From Bacteroidales bacterium (GTDB lineage: Bacteria; Bacteroidota; Bacteroidia; Bacteroidales; B39-G9), in NCBI GenBank assembly GCA_023145555.1, contig JAGLDO010000129.1, positions 1 through 19,987 of the forward strand: DNA of 19,987 nt. The letters are read 5' to 3'. The position numbers and the translations under genes were made by a program. Each line of letters begins with the position of its first letter. Positions within the stretch are counted from its first letter, which is position 1. This document shows, piece after piece, positions 1-6,559 of this stretch. The notes below the pieces were generated by a model. It saw only the letters and a program-made list of their open reading frames with translations, was not told the DNA's origin and made no database searches.

Positions 1-2394
1 GAACTTAAACAGTTTACCGATTTTTCAGAATCTTCAGAATTACAACATTATAACGAACTTAACAATTATTTTAAGTCTGACGAATTCAACAAATTTAAAA
101 AAAATTTAGCCGAAAAACACAAGCTTGAAGTAGAAAAATCAATCAATTATAATAAATTAAAAAAATCAAAAGAAATTGTTAATTATTATAAGCTTAAAAA
201 TTCAAGTGAGTTTGTAGATTATCAGAAGACCGATATTTCTGAAGATTTAAAAAAATATGAAGAGCTCGAAAATTTTATTAATTCATCTGAATTTTCTGAT
301 TTTAAGAAGAACTTAGAACAAACTAAACTTAGCGAACAAAACAAACTCAATGATTATAATAATGTAAAAAAATCAAAAAGAATTATTGCTTATTATAAGC
401 TTGAAAATTCAAGCGAGTTTGATGAATACAAAAAAACCGAAAGCTCTGAAGAGTTAAAAAAATATAAAGAACTTGAAAACTATTTTAACTCTAACGAATT
501 TGTTGAATTTAAAAAAACATTAGAACAAAATAAACTCAATGAACAAAATAAACTTAATGATTATAATAAACTAAAAAAAGATAAACATATAGTTAGTTAC
601 TATAAAACAAAAAAATCAAAAGAGCTTGAAAATTATCAAACTTTAAATAATTCCGATAAATTAACCGAATTTGAAGAAGTCAAAAAATTAGTAAATTCAC
701 AAGAATTCCAAGAACAACAAAAAGCAAAAGAATTCAAGTCAAGTGATGAATACAGTAAATTATTAAAATACAAAGAATTAAAAAACTCATCCGCCTTAAA
801 ACAATATTTTAAATTTATAAACTCTAAACAACTTGCGGAGTTCTTAAAACTTGACGGGTCAAAAAAAATTGCTGATTATGAAGAATTAAAAAGTAATGTT
901 ACTTCACAAAAATTTAAAGATTTACTTCAATCACTTGAATTTAAAAATACCAATGAATTTAAAACATTAGAAGAATACAATAAGCTAAAAAAATCGTCAA
1001 GGATTGTTAAATATTACAAATTTAAAAATTCTAAACAACTGGCAGAATTTCTTAAACTTGACGGATCAAAGGAAATTACTAATTATGAAGAATTAAAAGA
1101 CCTCGTAACTTCACAAAAATTTAAAGACTTACTTTTTTCTCTTGAGTTTAAAAATACCGATGAATATAAAAAATTAGAGGAATATAATAATTTAAAAAAA
1201 TCATCACAAATTATTAAATATTATAAATTCAAAAATTCAAATAAATATGCAGAATTTTTAAAACTTGACGGCGGGGAAAAAATTACCGATTACGCAGAAC
1301 TGGAAAAATACGTATCTTCTCAGGAATTTAAAGATCTATTGCACTCGCTTGAATTTAAAAACACCGACGAATTTAAGAAGTTAGAAGAATACAATAAATT
1401 AACAAAATCGGAAACATTTGTCACCTACTTTAAATTTAAGGAATCTAAAAAATACAAAGAATTTCAAAACCTTGAAGGTAGTAAAGAAATTACTGATTAT
1501 GAAGAACTCGAAAATTTCATAAACTCTCAAAAATTTATCGATTTTAAGGAGTATATGGAAGATAAAAAGAAATTTGAAAAAACAGATGAATATCAAAAAC
1601 AACAAAGACATCTTGAACTAAAAAATTCTGATAAAATTAAATGGTATTTTAGTTTAATCGATTCGAAAAAATTCGACGAAATAAAAAAATGGAATCTAAC
1701 TTTTGAAGACGATTTTGATTCTCCTGAATTAGATTCTAAAAAGTGGATCACAAATTATTTTTGGGGTAAAGTATTGTTAAATCAAACTTACGTAACAAAA
1801 AACGAAAAACAATTTTTTACCGATGGTGAAAATATTAAAATTAAGGATAGCGAATTAAGCATTATTACTAAAAAGGAAAAAACTAAAGGTAAAGTTTGGA
1901 ATGAAAAACTGGGTTTTATTGAAAAAGATTTTAATTTCACATCAGGATTAATAAGCACAGCTCATAGTTTCAGACAAAAACAAGGACTGTTTGAAGCAAA
2001 AATTAAAGTAAATAAAACCTTTCCTGTTCAACATGCTTTTTGGATGCGCTCAGATAAAATCGTTCCTGAAATTGATATATTTAAATACAATTACAAGAAT
2101 AAACTACAGATGACAAACTATTGGGGCGATATTGCTAATAATATCTTTAAAAAAAGCAGTTCTAAAATTAGTGCAGATAAATTTTGCAATGAATATTTTA
2201 TTTACTCGCTTGAGTGGACACCCGAAAAAATTGTATGGAAAATAAATAACACTGTTATTAAATCACAAACAAAAAATATTCCTGATGAACCAATGTATTT
2301 ATTGTTGAGCTCTGCAATACTTACAGATATTGAAGATAATAAATTACCTGCATCATTGAATATTGATTGGGTAAGATGCTACGAACATAGTTAA
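1..2394 (+). CDS. Repeat protein with C-terminal GH16-like domain (5'-truncated by window edge)
   Basis: The frame is open from base 1 to the TAA at 2392-2394 (797 residues visible). No ATG lies in frame before 1339, and the TTG at 1339 falls inside a repeat, so the true start is upstream of the window. Residues 25 to about 560 are tandem 69-residue repeats rich in Lys, Glu, Phe, Tyr and Ser, probably helical. Residues ~564-797 look like a GH16/concanavalin-type domain: it opens with LTFEDDFDSPELD, continues with HAFWM and ends with the typical IDWVRCY strand. GH16 enzymes cleave beta-1,3/1,4-glucans or galactans using an ExDxxE-type motif. Here the motif reads E690-I-D692-I-F-K695, so nucleophile and Asp are present but the acid/base Glu is Lys. 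The protein may therefore bind glycans rather than cut them. No T9SS C-terminal domain is present. The N-terminus, and so any signal peptide, is outside the window. It lies 30 bp before fmt with no terminator visible. Confidence 0.85.
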   Translation, partial: ELKQFTDFSESSELQHYNELNNYFKSDEFNKFKKNLAEKHKLEVEKSINYNKLKKSKEIVNYYKLKNSSEFVDYQKTDISEDLKKYEELENFINSSEFSDFKKNLEQTKLSEQNKLNDYNNVKKSKRIIAYYKLENSSEFDEYKKTESSEELKKYKELENYFNSNEFVEFKKTLEQNKLNEQNKLNDYNKLKKDKHIVSYYKTKKSKELENYQTLNNSDKLTEFEEVKKLVNSQEFQEQQKAKEFKSSDEYSKLLKYKELKNSSALKQYFKFINSKQLAEFLKLDGSKKIADYEELKSNVTSQKFKDLLQSLEFKNTNEFKTLEEYNKLKKSSRIVKYYKFKNSKQLAEFLKLDGSKEITNYEELKDLVTSQKFKDLLFSLEFKNTDEYKKLEEYNNLKKSSQIIKYYKFKNSNKYAEFLKLDGGEKITDYAELEKYVSSQEFKDLLHSLEFKNTDEFKKLEEYNKLTKSETFVTYFKFKESKKYKEFQNLEGSKEITDYEELENFINSQKFIDFKEYMEDKKKFEKTDEYQKQQRHLELKNSDKIKWYFSLIDSKKFDEIKKWNLTFEDDFDSPELDSKKWITNYFWGKVLLNQTYVTKNEKQFFTDGENIKIKDSELSIITKKEKTKGKVWNEKLGFIEKDFNFTSGLISTAHSFRQKQGLFEAKIKVNKTFPVQHAFWMRSDKIVPEIDIFKYNYKNKLQMTNYWGDIANNIFKKSSSKISADKFCNEYFIYSLEWTPEKIVWKINNTVIKSQTKNIPDEPMYLLLSSAILTDIEDNKLPASLNIDWVRCYEHS
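73..1690 (+). repeat. Tandem 207-bp (69-residue) coding repeats
   Basis: Equivalent codons recur at 73, 280, 487, 694, 901, 1108, 1315 and 1522, each exactly 207 bp apart with no indel. The marker is the [NKTS]-S-x-[EK]-F motif that opens each unit (KSDEF, NSSEF, NSNEF, NSQEF, TSQKF, TSQKF, SSQEF, NSQKF). The last unit carries a 4-residue insertion and is cut off where the GH16-like domain begins near 1690. Units at 73, 280 and 487 form one subtype (KKxLEQxKLxEQNKLNDYN-like), those at 901, 1108 and 1315 another (LEFKNTDEF-like), and the unit at 694 is intermediate. Within a unit, five sub-blocks of 12-16 residues each begin with Ser/Asn followed by an aromatic, suggesting an older short repeat. 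Confidence 0.93.
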
Positions 2395-2424
2395 GCAAGA
2401 TAATAAGACAAACCGGAAATAACA

Positions 2425-3393
2425 ATGAGCAAAAGTAACTTGCGAATTATTTTTATGGGCACTCCTGACTTTGCAGTTGACACGCTCAAAACTTTAATTG
2501 AAAACAACTATAACATTGTTGGCGTAATAACATCGCCGGATAAACCTGCAGGACGAGGAAAAAAAATTCAACAATCAGCTGTAAAAAAGTTTGCTGTTGA
2601 AAACAAACTCAATATTTTACAACCAACTAATCTTAAAGACCCTAATTTTATTGAGCAACTTCGGGAATTAAATGCTGATTTGCAAGTGATTGTTGCATTC
2701 AGAATGTTGCCCGAAATTGTTTGGAATATGCCAAGACTTGGTTCTGTAAACCTTCATGCATCTTTGTTGCCACAATATCGTGGTTCAGCACCTATCAACT
2801 GGGCTATTATTAATGGAGAAAAGAGAACAGGAGTAAGTACTTTTTTCCTGAAACACAAAATTGATTCCGGTGATATTATTTTTCAAGAAAAAATTCTTAT
2901 TGAAGAAACAGATAATTTTGAAACACTTCACGATAAACTTATGACTGTTGGTGCAGAATTAATTCTTAAAACACTCAAAGCTATTAAAGAAGACAACTTC
3001 CCTAAAGTTGAACAACAAGAATTGATAAAAGAAACAGCTGAATTAAAAACAGCACCTAAAATATTTAAACAAGATTGTAAAATTAACTGGAATAATGAGC
3101 TTAAAGATATTTATAATTTTATTAGAGGTTTAAGCCCCTACCCTGCTGCTTGGACAGAAATTACATCAAACGACAATAAAAATTTTTCATTAAAAATATT
3201 CAAAACTTCACCTATCGTTGAAAAACATTCATTTAAAGCTGGGAAAATACTGTCTGACAATAAAAACTATTTAAAAATAGCTGTTAAAGATGGTTTTATC
3301 AATATTGAAGAGCTTCAATTACAAGGTAAAAAAAGACTTAACATAAAAGATTTTTTACGTGGATTTAATATTGAAAATTATTCTATAATTTAA
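2425..3393 (+). CDS. fmt: Methionyl-tRNA formyltransferase
   Basis: Transfers a formyl group from 10-formyl-tetrahydrofolate to the Met on initiator tRNA in the cytoplasm. At 322 residues it has the usual family length. The N-terminal Rossmann-type formyltransferase domain shows FMGTPDFAV (residues 10-18), the loop SPDKPAGRG (37-45), and the catalytic trio Asn109, His111 and Asp147 in NLHASLLPQYRG and IDSGD. The C-terminal OB-like tRNA-binding domain starts near 205 and contains the conserved IRGLSPYPAAW segment. The ATG at 2425 begins the protein just before the first strand, as expected. It follows the repeat/GH16-like gene by 30 bp and may be co-transcribed with it. It ends against a palindromic element that separates it from the convergent glucosaminidase gene. 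Confidence 0.97.
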   Translation: MSKSNLRIIFMGTPDFAVDTLKTLIENNYNIVGVITSPDKPAGRGKKIQQSAVKKFAVENKLNILQPTNLKDPNFIEQLRELNADLQVIVAFRMLPEIVWNMPRLGSVNLHASLLPQYRGSAPINWAIINGEKRTGVSTFFLKHKIDSGDIIFQEKILIEETDNFETLHDKLMTVGAELILKTLKAIKEDNFPKVEQQELIKETAELKTAPKIFKQDCKINWNNELKDIYNFIRGLSPYPAAWTEITSNDNKNFSLKIFKTSPIVEKHSFKAGKILSDNKNYLKIAVKDGFINIEELQLQGKKRLNIKDFLRGFNIENYSII

Positions 3394-3554
3394 TTAGTGC
3401 CGGCACGAAAACCCGTAAAATTTTAGTTGTGCTGTCATTTCTTCTCCGCCAGCTGGCGGAGAAGAAATTTCATTCAACTTATATACACTATGTTATGGGA
3501 TTTCTCCTTTTAGTCGAAATGACAATATGGGCGTTTTCGTTCAAACACTAATTA
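3391..3554. repeat. Nested inverted-repeat (REP-like) element between convergent genes
   Basis: The whole gap between two convergent genes is built of inverted repeats. Outer arms: TAATTAGTG (3391-3399) pairs with CACTAATTA (3546-3554), and ACGAAAAC (3405-3412) with GTTTTCGT (3533-3540), both sharing one centre and the same 5-base spacer; the outermost bases are the two genes' stop codons. Inner arms: TGTCATTTC (3433-3441) with GAAATGACA (3516-3524). A perfect 32-bp palindrome with central GCCAGCTGGC spans 3437-3468, and GTGCCGGCAC (3397-3406) is a further 10-bp palindrome. The GC-rich core stands out from its AT-rich surroundings. It could fold as a bidirectional terminator. The inner part resembles interspersed palindromic repeats I recall from other Bacteroidetes, but no second copy lies in this window. 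Confidence 0.75.
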
Positions 3555-4508
3555 TTTTCTCCTTTTCTTTCTTAACCAAAGCTTATCGCCAACATTTGGC
3601 TCCTCACCCACTTTCATCAGGTTCTTTTTGTATAACTTTCTCAACTTAATACCATACAACTGTGAAATTGAATACATTGAATCTCCTTCTTTCATAATGT
3701 GATATTTATGTCTAACGTCAGCTTTATTTCTTTTAGGTTGAAGATATAATATCTGTCCGACTTTCAAAATAGAATCTTTTGTTAGCTCATTATACTTATA
3801 CAATTGCCACTGCATTAATTCATATTTTTTTGCTAATGAATAAAAAGTATTCCCTTTTTCAACAATAATATAATTAATTCTGTTTCTTTGCTTAACATCA
3901 CTTTTAAACGGATCAATATATAAATTATCAACATCGGCTAATTTAACAGAGGCTTCTTTCTCAATATCTTCTATTTTTTTTCTTTTTCTTTTCGAATCGT
4001 AAACATATAATCTGTTATTTTCTATAATTTTAATCAATAACTTATCGTAATGCCTGTTTGTTGCATAACCTGCTTTTTTTAAACCTTTTGCCCAATGCTT
4101 ATAATCGGTTGTTTTATACTTAAATAAAAACTGATAACGTTGCCCTTTTTTTATAAAATTTGAATGATCTTTATATGATTCATAAACATTTCTGTATTTT
4201 CTAAAACACTCTCCTTTCCTATCATCATCATGATAAATTCTTTTACCCTTCCAATTTGAATGACACTTAATCCCAAAATGATTATTGGCTTTTCTTGCAA
4301 GTGTGCTGTTTCCATTATCTGATTCAAGAATTCCCTGAGCAAGAGTTATGCTTGCGGGCACTCCAGTTCTCTGCATTTCCTTTACTGCAATTTTGTTATA
4401 TTGCTTTATATAATCTTTAATGGTAAACCTATGTGATTTTGATTGCGAAAAAGCAAAAGCATTTACAACAAAAACGAAAACAAACAATATATATAACCTT
4501 TTTCTCAT
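3552..4508 (-). CDS. Secreted GH73 glucosaminidase (FlgJ-like) with two LysM domains
   Basis: A predicted cell-wall hydrolase of 318 residues. Residues 1-21 form a signal peptide (MRKRLYILF, hydrophobic core, cleavage near AFAFSQ). Residues ~32-172 are a mannosyl-glycoprotein endo-beta-N-acetylglucosaminidase-like domain (GH73/FlgJ type): ITLAQGILES contains the likely catalytic Glu62, followed by NNHFGIKC (75-82) and the KKAGYATNRHY segment (144-154). Two LysM domains, ~213-258 (IIVEKGNTFYSLAKKY) and ~269-313 (YHIMKEGDSMYSISQLYG), would bind peptidoglycan. The family cleaves the GlcNAc-beta-1,4-MurNAc bond in remodelling or cell separation. The Cys82/Cys101 pair could form a disulfide in the periplasm. 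The gene is convergent with fmt and divergent from cdd. The ATG at 4508 fits the signal peptide. Confidence 0.92.
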   Translation of the reverse strand: MRKRLYILFVFVFVVNAFAFSQSKSHRFTIKDYIKQYNKIAVKEMQRTGVPASITLAQGILESDNGNSTLARKANNHFGIKCHSNWKGKRIYHDDDRKGECFRKYRNVYESYKDHSNFIKKGQRYQFLFKYKTTDYKHWAKGLKKAGYATNRHYDKLLIKIIENNRLYVYDSKRKRKKIEDIEKEASVKLADVDNLYIDPFKSDVKQRNRINYIIVEKGNTFYSLAKKYELMQWQLYKYNELTKDSILKVGQILYLQPKRNKADVRHKYHIMKEGDSMYSISQLYGIKLRKLYKKNLMKVGEEPNVGDKLWLRKKRRK

Positions 4509-4524
4509 AGAATTAATTTAATTG

Positions 4525-4532
4525 CAAAATTA
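4525..4532 (-). promoter_or_regulatory. Candidate -7 box for the glucosaminidase gene
   Basis: Read on the minus strand this is TAATTTTG, matching the Bacteroidetes TAnnTTTG -7 element, 17 bases upstream of the ATG at 4508. No TTG is found at the expected -33 distance, so support is moderate. The same octamer occurs upstream of gcvT and the sigma factor gene. Confidence 0.4.
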
Positions 4533-4594
4533 ACAATTTTAATAAAGTAAAAAAGTAAACTTAATAACTAGATTTTTTTATAAAAAAACCTCTC

Positions 4595-4616
4595 TATTGG
4601 TTAAAAAAAACCAATA
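4595..4616. promoter_or_regulatory. Inverted repeat beside the cdd promoter, possible operator
   Basis: TATTGGTT (4595-4602), six A, then AACCAATA (4609-4616): a perfect 8-bp inverted repeat ending two bases before the TTG (4618-4620) that could be the -33 element for cdd. Its place fits an operator. A weak hairpin or chance in AT-rich DNA are alternatives. Confidence 0.35.
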
Positions 4617-4617
4617 C

Positions 4618-4650
4618 TTGAAAATAATTCACATAATTTTAATAAATTTG
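4618..4650 (+). promoter_or_regulatory. Candidate promoter for cdd
   Basis: TAAATTTG at 4643-4650 matches the Bacteroidetes -7 consensus TAnnTTTG. A TTG at 4618-4620 lies 22 bases upstream, slightly longer than the usual 19-21. It would give a 5' leader of about 70 bases before the ATG at 4725. Confidence 0.45.
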
Positions 4651-4724
4651 CCCAGCTAGTTTGAAACAAATTAATTAAATATGAGTATACATATTAACAA
4701 ATATTATGTACTAAAAGAAATTAT

Positions 4725-5210
4725 ATGCAAACCAAAGAGATAAAAACAATCATACACGAATATAATTCAATTGAAGAATTACCTCAAGAAGATATATTAG
4801 TTGTTAAGAAAGCTAAAAAAGCAGCACAAAGAGCATACGCACCCTATTCAAAATTTAAAGTAGGTGCTTGTGTTTTACTCGAAAACGGAGAATTCATTGA
4901 AGGAAATAATCAGGAAAACGCAGCCTATCCTTCGGGTTTATGTGCAGAAAGAGTTGCTATGTTTTATGCAAATTCAAAATATCCTGATGTCCCTGTTAAA
5001 ACTATTGCAGTATGTGCTTATGTTAATTCCAAATTACTTGATGAGCCGGTACCACCTTGTGGGTCTTGCAGACAGGTATTGTTAGAAAGTGAGACACGTT
5101 TTAATTCACCAATAAAAGTTATTTTAATAGGTGAAAATAAAATTTCAATTATTGATAATGTAAAACAACTTTTACCGTTAAGCTTCGATAACAACAATTT
5201 TAGTTCATAG
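4725..5210 (+). CDS. cdd: Cytidine deaminase
   Basis: Hydrolytic deamination of cytidine and deoxycytidine to the uridine forms in pyrimidine salvage; cytoplasmic, zinc dependent. The 161-residue length is that of the small homotetrameric class. Visible motifs: the substrate loop RAYAPYSKFKVGA (residues 36-48), ENAAYPSGLCAERVA with zinc ligand Cys73 and catalytic Glu75, and PPCGSCRQ with zinc ligands Cys112 and Cys115. The ATG at 4725 gives an N-terminal extension of ordinary length; the ATG at 4681 is in another frame. It is convergent with gcvT across a strong hairpin, so it is probably monocistronic. Confidence 0.96.
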   Translation: MQTKEIKTIIHEYNSIEELPQEDILVVKKAKKAAQRAYAPYSKFKVGACVLLENGEFIEGNNQENAAYPSGLCAERVAMFYANSKYPDVPVKTIAVCAYVNSKLLDEPVPPCGSCRQVLLESETRFNSPIKVILIGENKISIIDNVKQLLPLSFDNNNFSS

Positions 5211-5227
5211 ATTTTTTGTTAATAAAA

Positions 5228-5267
5228 ATAAAAAGCAGCATAAAAAAATTTTCATGCTGCTTTTTAT
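5228..5267. terminator. Bidirectional intrinsic terminator between cdd and gcvT
   Basis: Arms ATAAAAAGCAGCAT (5228-5241) and ATGCTGCTTTTTAT (5254-5267) are perfectly complementary over 14 bp with a 12-base loop. T-rich 3' flanks are present on both strands. It sits midway between convergent stop codons. Confidence 0.88.
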
Positions 5268-5284
5268 ATATAAACTAAATTATT

Positions 5285-6388
5285 CTATTGTTTATAAAAA
5301 GGGAGTTTTACAACTTCTGCTTTTAGCTGTTTGTTTCTTACTTTAATATAAATTTCTGTTCCAAGTTTAGTAAAACCTTTATTAATATATCCCATACCAA
5401 TACCTTTCTTAAGAGCAGGCGACATTGTCCCTGATGTAACTTCACCAATATTATTACCGTCAGCATCAACAATCTCATAATGTTGACGAGGAATACCTCT
5501 GTCAATCATTTCAAAGCCGCGTAATCTTCGAGAAACACCATCAGCTTTAAGCTTTTCCATATATTCTCTATCGATAAAATTATTACCGTCGTTAAATTTG
5601 GTAATCCAACCTAAACCGGCTTCAATAGGAGATGTAGTATCATTAATATCATTACCATATAAGCAAAATCCCATTTCAAGACGTAAAGTATCACGTGCAC
5701 CTAGACCTATTGGTTCAATTCCAAACTCCTCACCTGCTTCAAAAACAGCTTCCCATAATTTTTCACCATCTTTGTTTGGAACATATACTTCGCAACCACC
5801 AGAACCTGTATACCCTGTTGTTGAGAAAATGGCATCTTTTATTCCTGCAAATTCAATAACTTTTACAGTATAATATTCCATGTCAGTTACAGTCTCTTTT
5901 GTTAACTTTTGCATTGCTTTTAAAGCAAGAGGTCCTTGAATAGCCAATTGACAATAATCATCAGATACATTAACAAGATCTTTACCAATCTCAAGACCCA
6001 TTAATTTTGCATTCTCAACACACCAGTTCCAATCTTTTTCAATGTTTGCAGCGTTAACAACAAGTAAATATTTTTCGTTGCTAATGCGATAAACAAGCAA
6101 ATCGTCAACTATTCCTCCTTTGCCATTAGGAAAGCATGAATATTGCACTTTACAGTCAAATAACATTGCAACATCGTTTGTTGTAACTTTTTGAATAAAG
6201 CTAAAAGCTTTTGTACCTGTAACCCAGAATTCACCCATGTGAGAAACATCAAAAACTCCAAGTTTTTCTCTTACTGCCATATGCTCTTGAGGAATACTTT
6301 GATATTGAATTGGCATATTAAAACCTACAAAAGGCACCATTTTTGCGCCCAATTGTTCATGAAATTTAGTAAATGCTGTATTTTTCAT
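5285..6388 (-). CDS. gcvT: Glycine cleavage system T protein (aminomethyltransferase)
   Basis: Takes the aminomethyl group from lipoyl H-protein and passes it to tetrahydrofolate, releasing ammonia and giving 5,10-methylene-THF. At 367 residues it is full length. Recognisable segments: FVGFNMPIQY (20-29), VFDVSHMGEFWVTG (45-58), GGIVDDLLVY (91-100) with the folate-interacting Asp95/96, CQLAIQGP, FSTTGYTGSGGCEVYVP, LGARDTLRLEMGFCLYGNDI, and the C-terminal GEVTSGTMSPALKKGIGMGY. The other cleavage-system genes (gcvP, gcvH, lpd) are not adjacent, as is common in Bacteroidetes. The 171-bp gap and hairpin that separate it from the OmpA-type gene upstream suggest it is transcribed alone. Start ATG at 6388. 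Confidence 0.97.
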   Translation of the reverse strand: MKNTAFTKFHEQLGAKMVPFVGFNMPIQYQSIPQEHMAVREKLGVFDVSHMGEFWVTGTKAFSFIQKVTTNDVAMLFDCKVQYSCFPNGKGGIVDDLLVYRISNEKYLLVVNAANIEKDWNWCVENAKLMGLEIGKDLVNVSDDYCQLAIQGPLALKAMQKLTKETVTDMEYYTVKVIEFAGIKDAIFSTTGYTGSGGCEVYVPNKDGEKLWEAVFEAGEEFGIEPIGLGARDTLRLEMGFCLYGNDINDTTSPIEAGLGWITKFNDGNNFIDREYMEKLKADGVSRRLRGFEMIDRGIPRQHYEIVDADGNNIGEVTSGTMSPALKKGIGMGYINKGFTKLGTEIYIKVRNKQLKAEVVKLPFYKQ

Positions 6389-6426
6389 TATTTTAAAAAT
6401 ATTTATTTTAATTTATTATTAAAAAA

Positions 6427-6434
6427 CAAAATTA
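6427..6434 (-). promoter_or_regulatory. Candidate -7 box for gcvT
   Basis: Minus-strand TAATTTTG, matching TAnnTTTG, 39 bases upstream of the gcvT ATG. No good -33 TTG is visible. I see no glycine riboswitch signature in the 171-bp leader region. Confidence 0.4.
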
Positions 6435-6495
6435 ATAATTTTTACTTTCTATGCATTCATAATGTTTTTAAACATTAGAAAATATATTTACCAAA

Positions 6496-6536
6496 ACAAC
6501 CGCTCTTTTGGATTTATAATCCAAAAGAGCGATTGT
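6496..6536. terminator. Intrinsic terminator downstream of the PorE-like gene
   Basis: Arms of 18 bp with one mismatch (ACAACCGCTCTTTTGGAT, 6496-6513, and its complement at 6519-6536) and a 5-base loop. It lies 24 bases past the stop of the minus-strand PorE-like gene, and the minus-strand 3' flank is T-rich. It should insulate gcvT from that gene. Confidence 0.85.
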
Positions 6537-6559
6537 ATTTGTATTTCCTTGCAAAAACA

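Noticed and set aside
73..1690. CRISPR-like or satellite array because of the regular 207-bp spacing
   Set aside because: The period is a multiple of three, the frame stays open, and conservation follows the protein. These are coding repeats with no spacer structure.
1339..2394. A separate 351-residue gene starting at the TTG at 1339
   Set aside because: The same frame is open all the way back to base 1 and the TTG lies in the middle of a repeat unit, so this is the 3' part of one longer gene.
5598..5873. Plus-strand 91-residue frame inside gcvT
   Set aside because: Antisense shadow of a clearly conserved gene; no recognisable protein and no start context.
6191..6478. Plus-strand 95-residue frame overlapping the gcvT start
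   Set aside because: Overlaps conserved gcvT coding sequence and runs into its promoter region; composition is what AT-rich antisense DNA gives by chance.
6389..6559. Glycine riboswitch upstream of gcvT
   Set aside because: The region holds only a terminator hairpin for the preceding gene and AT-rich sequence; no conserved aptamer pattern could be recognised.
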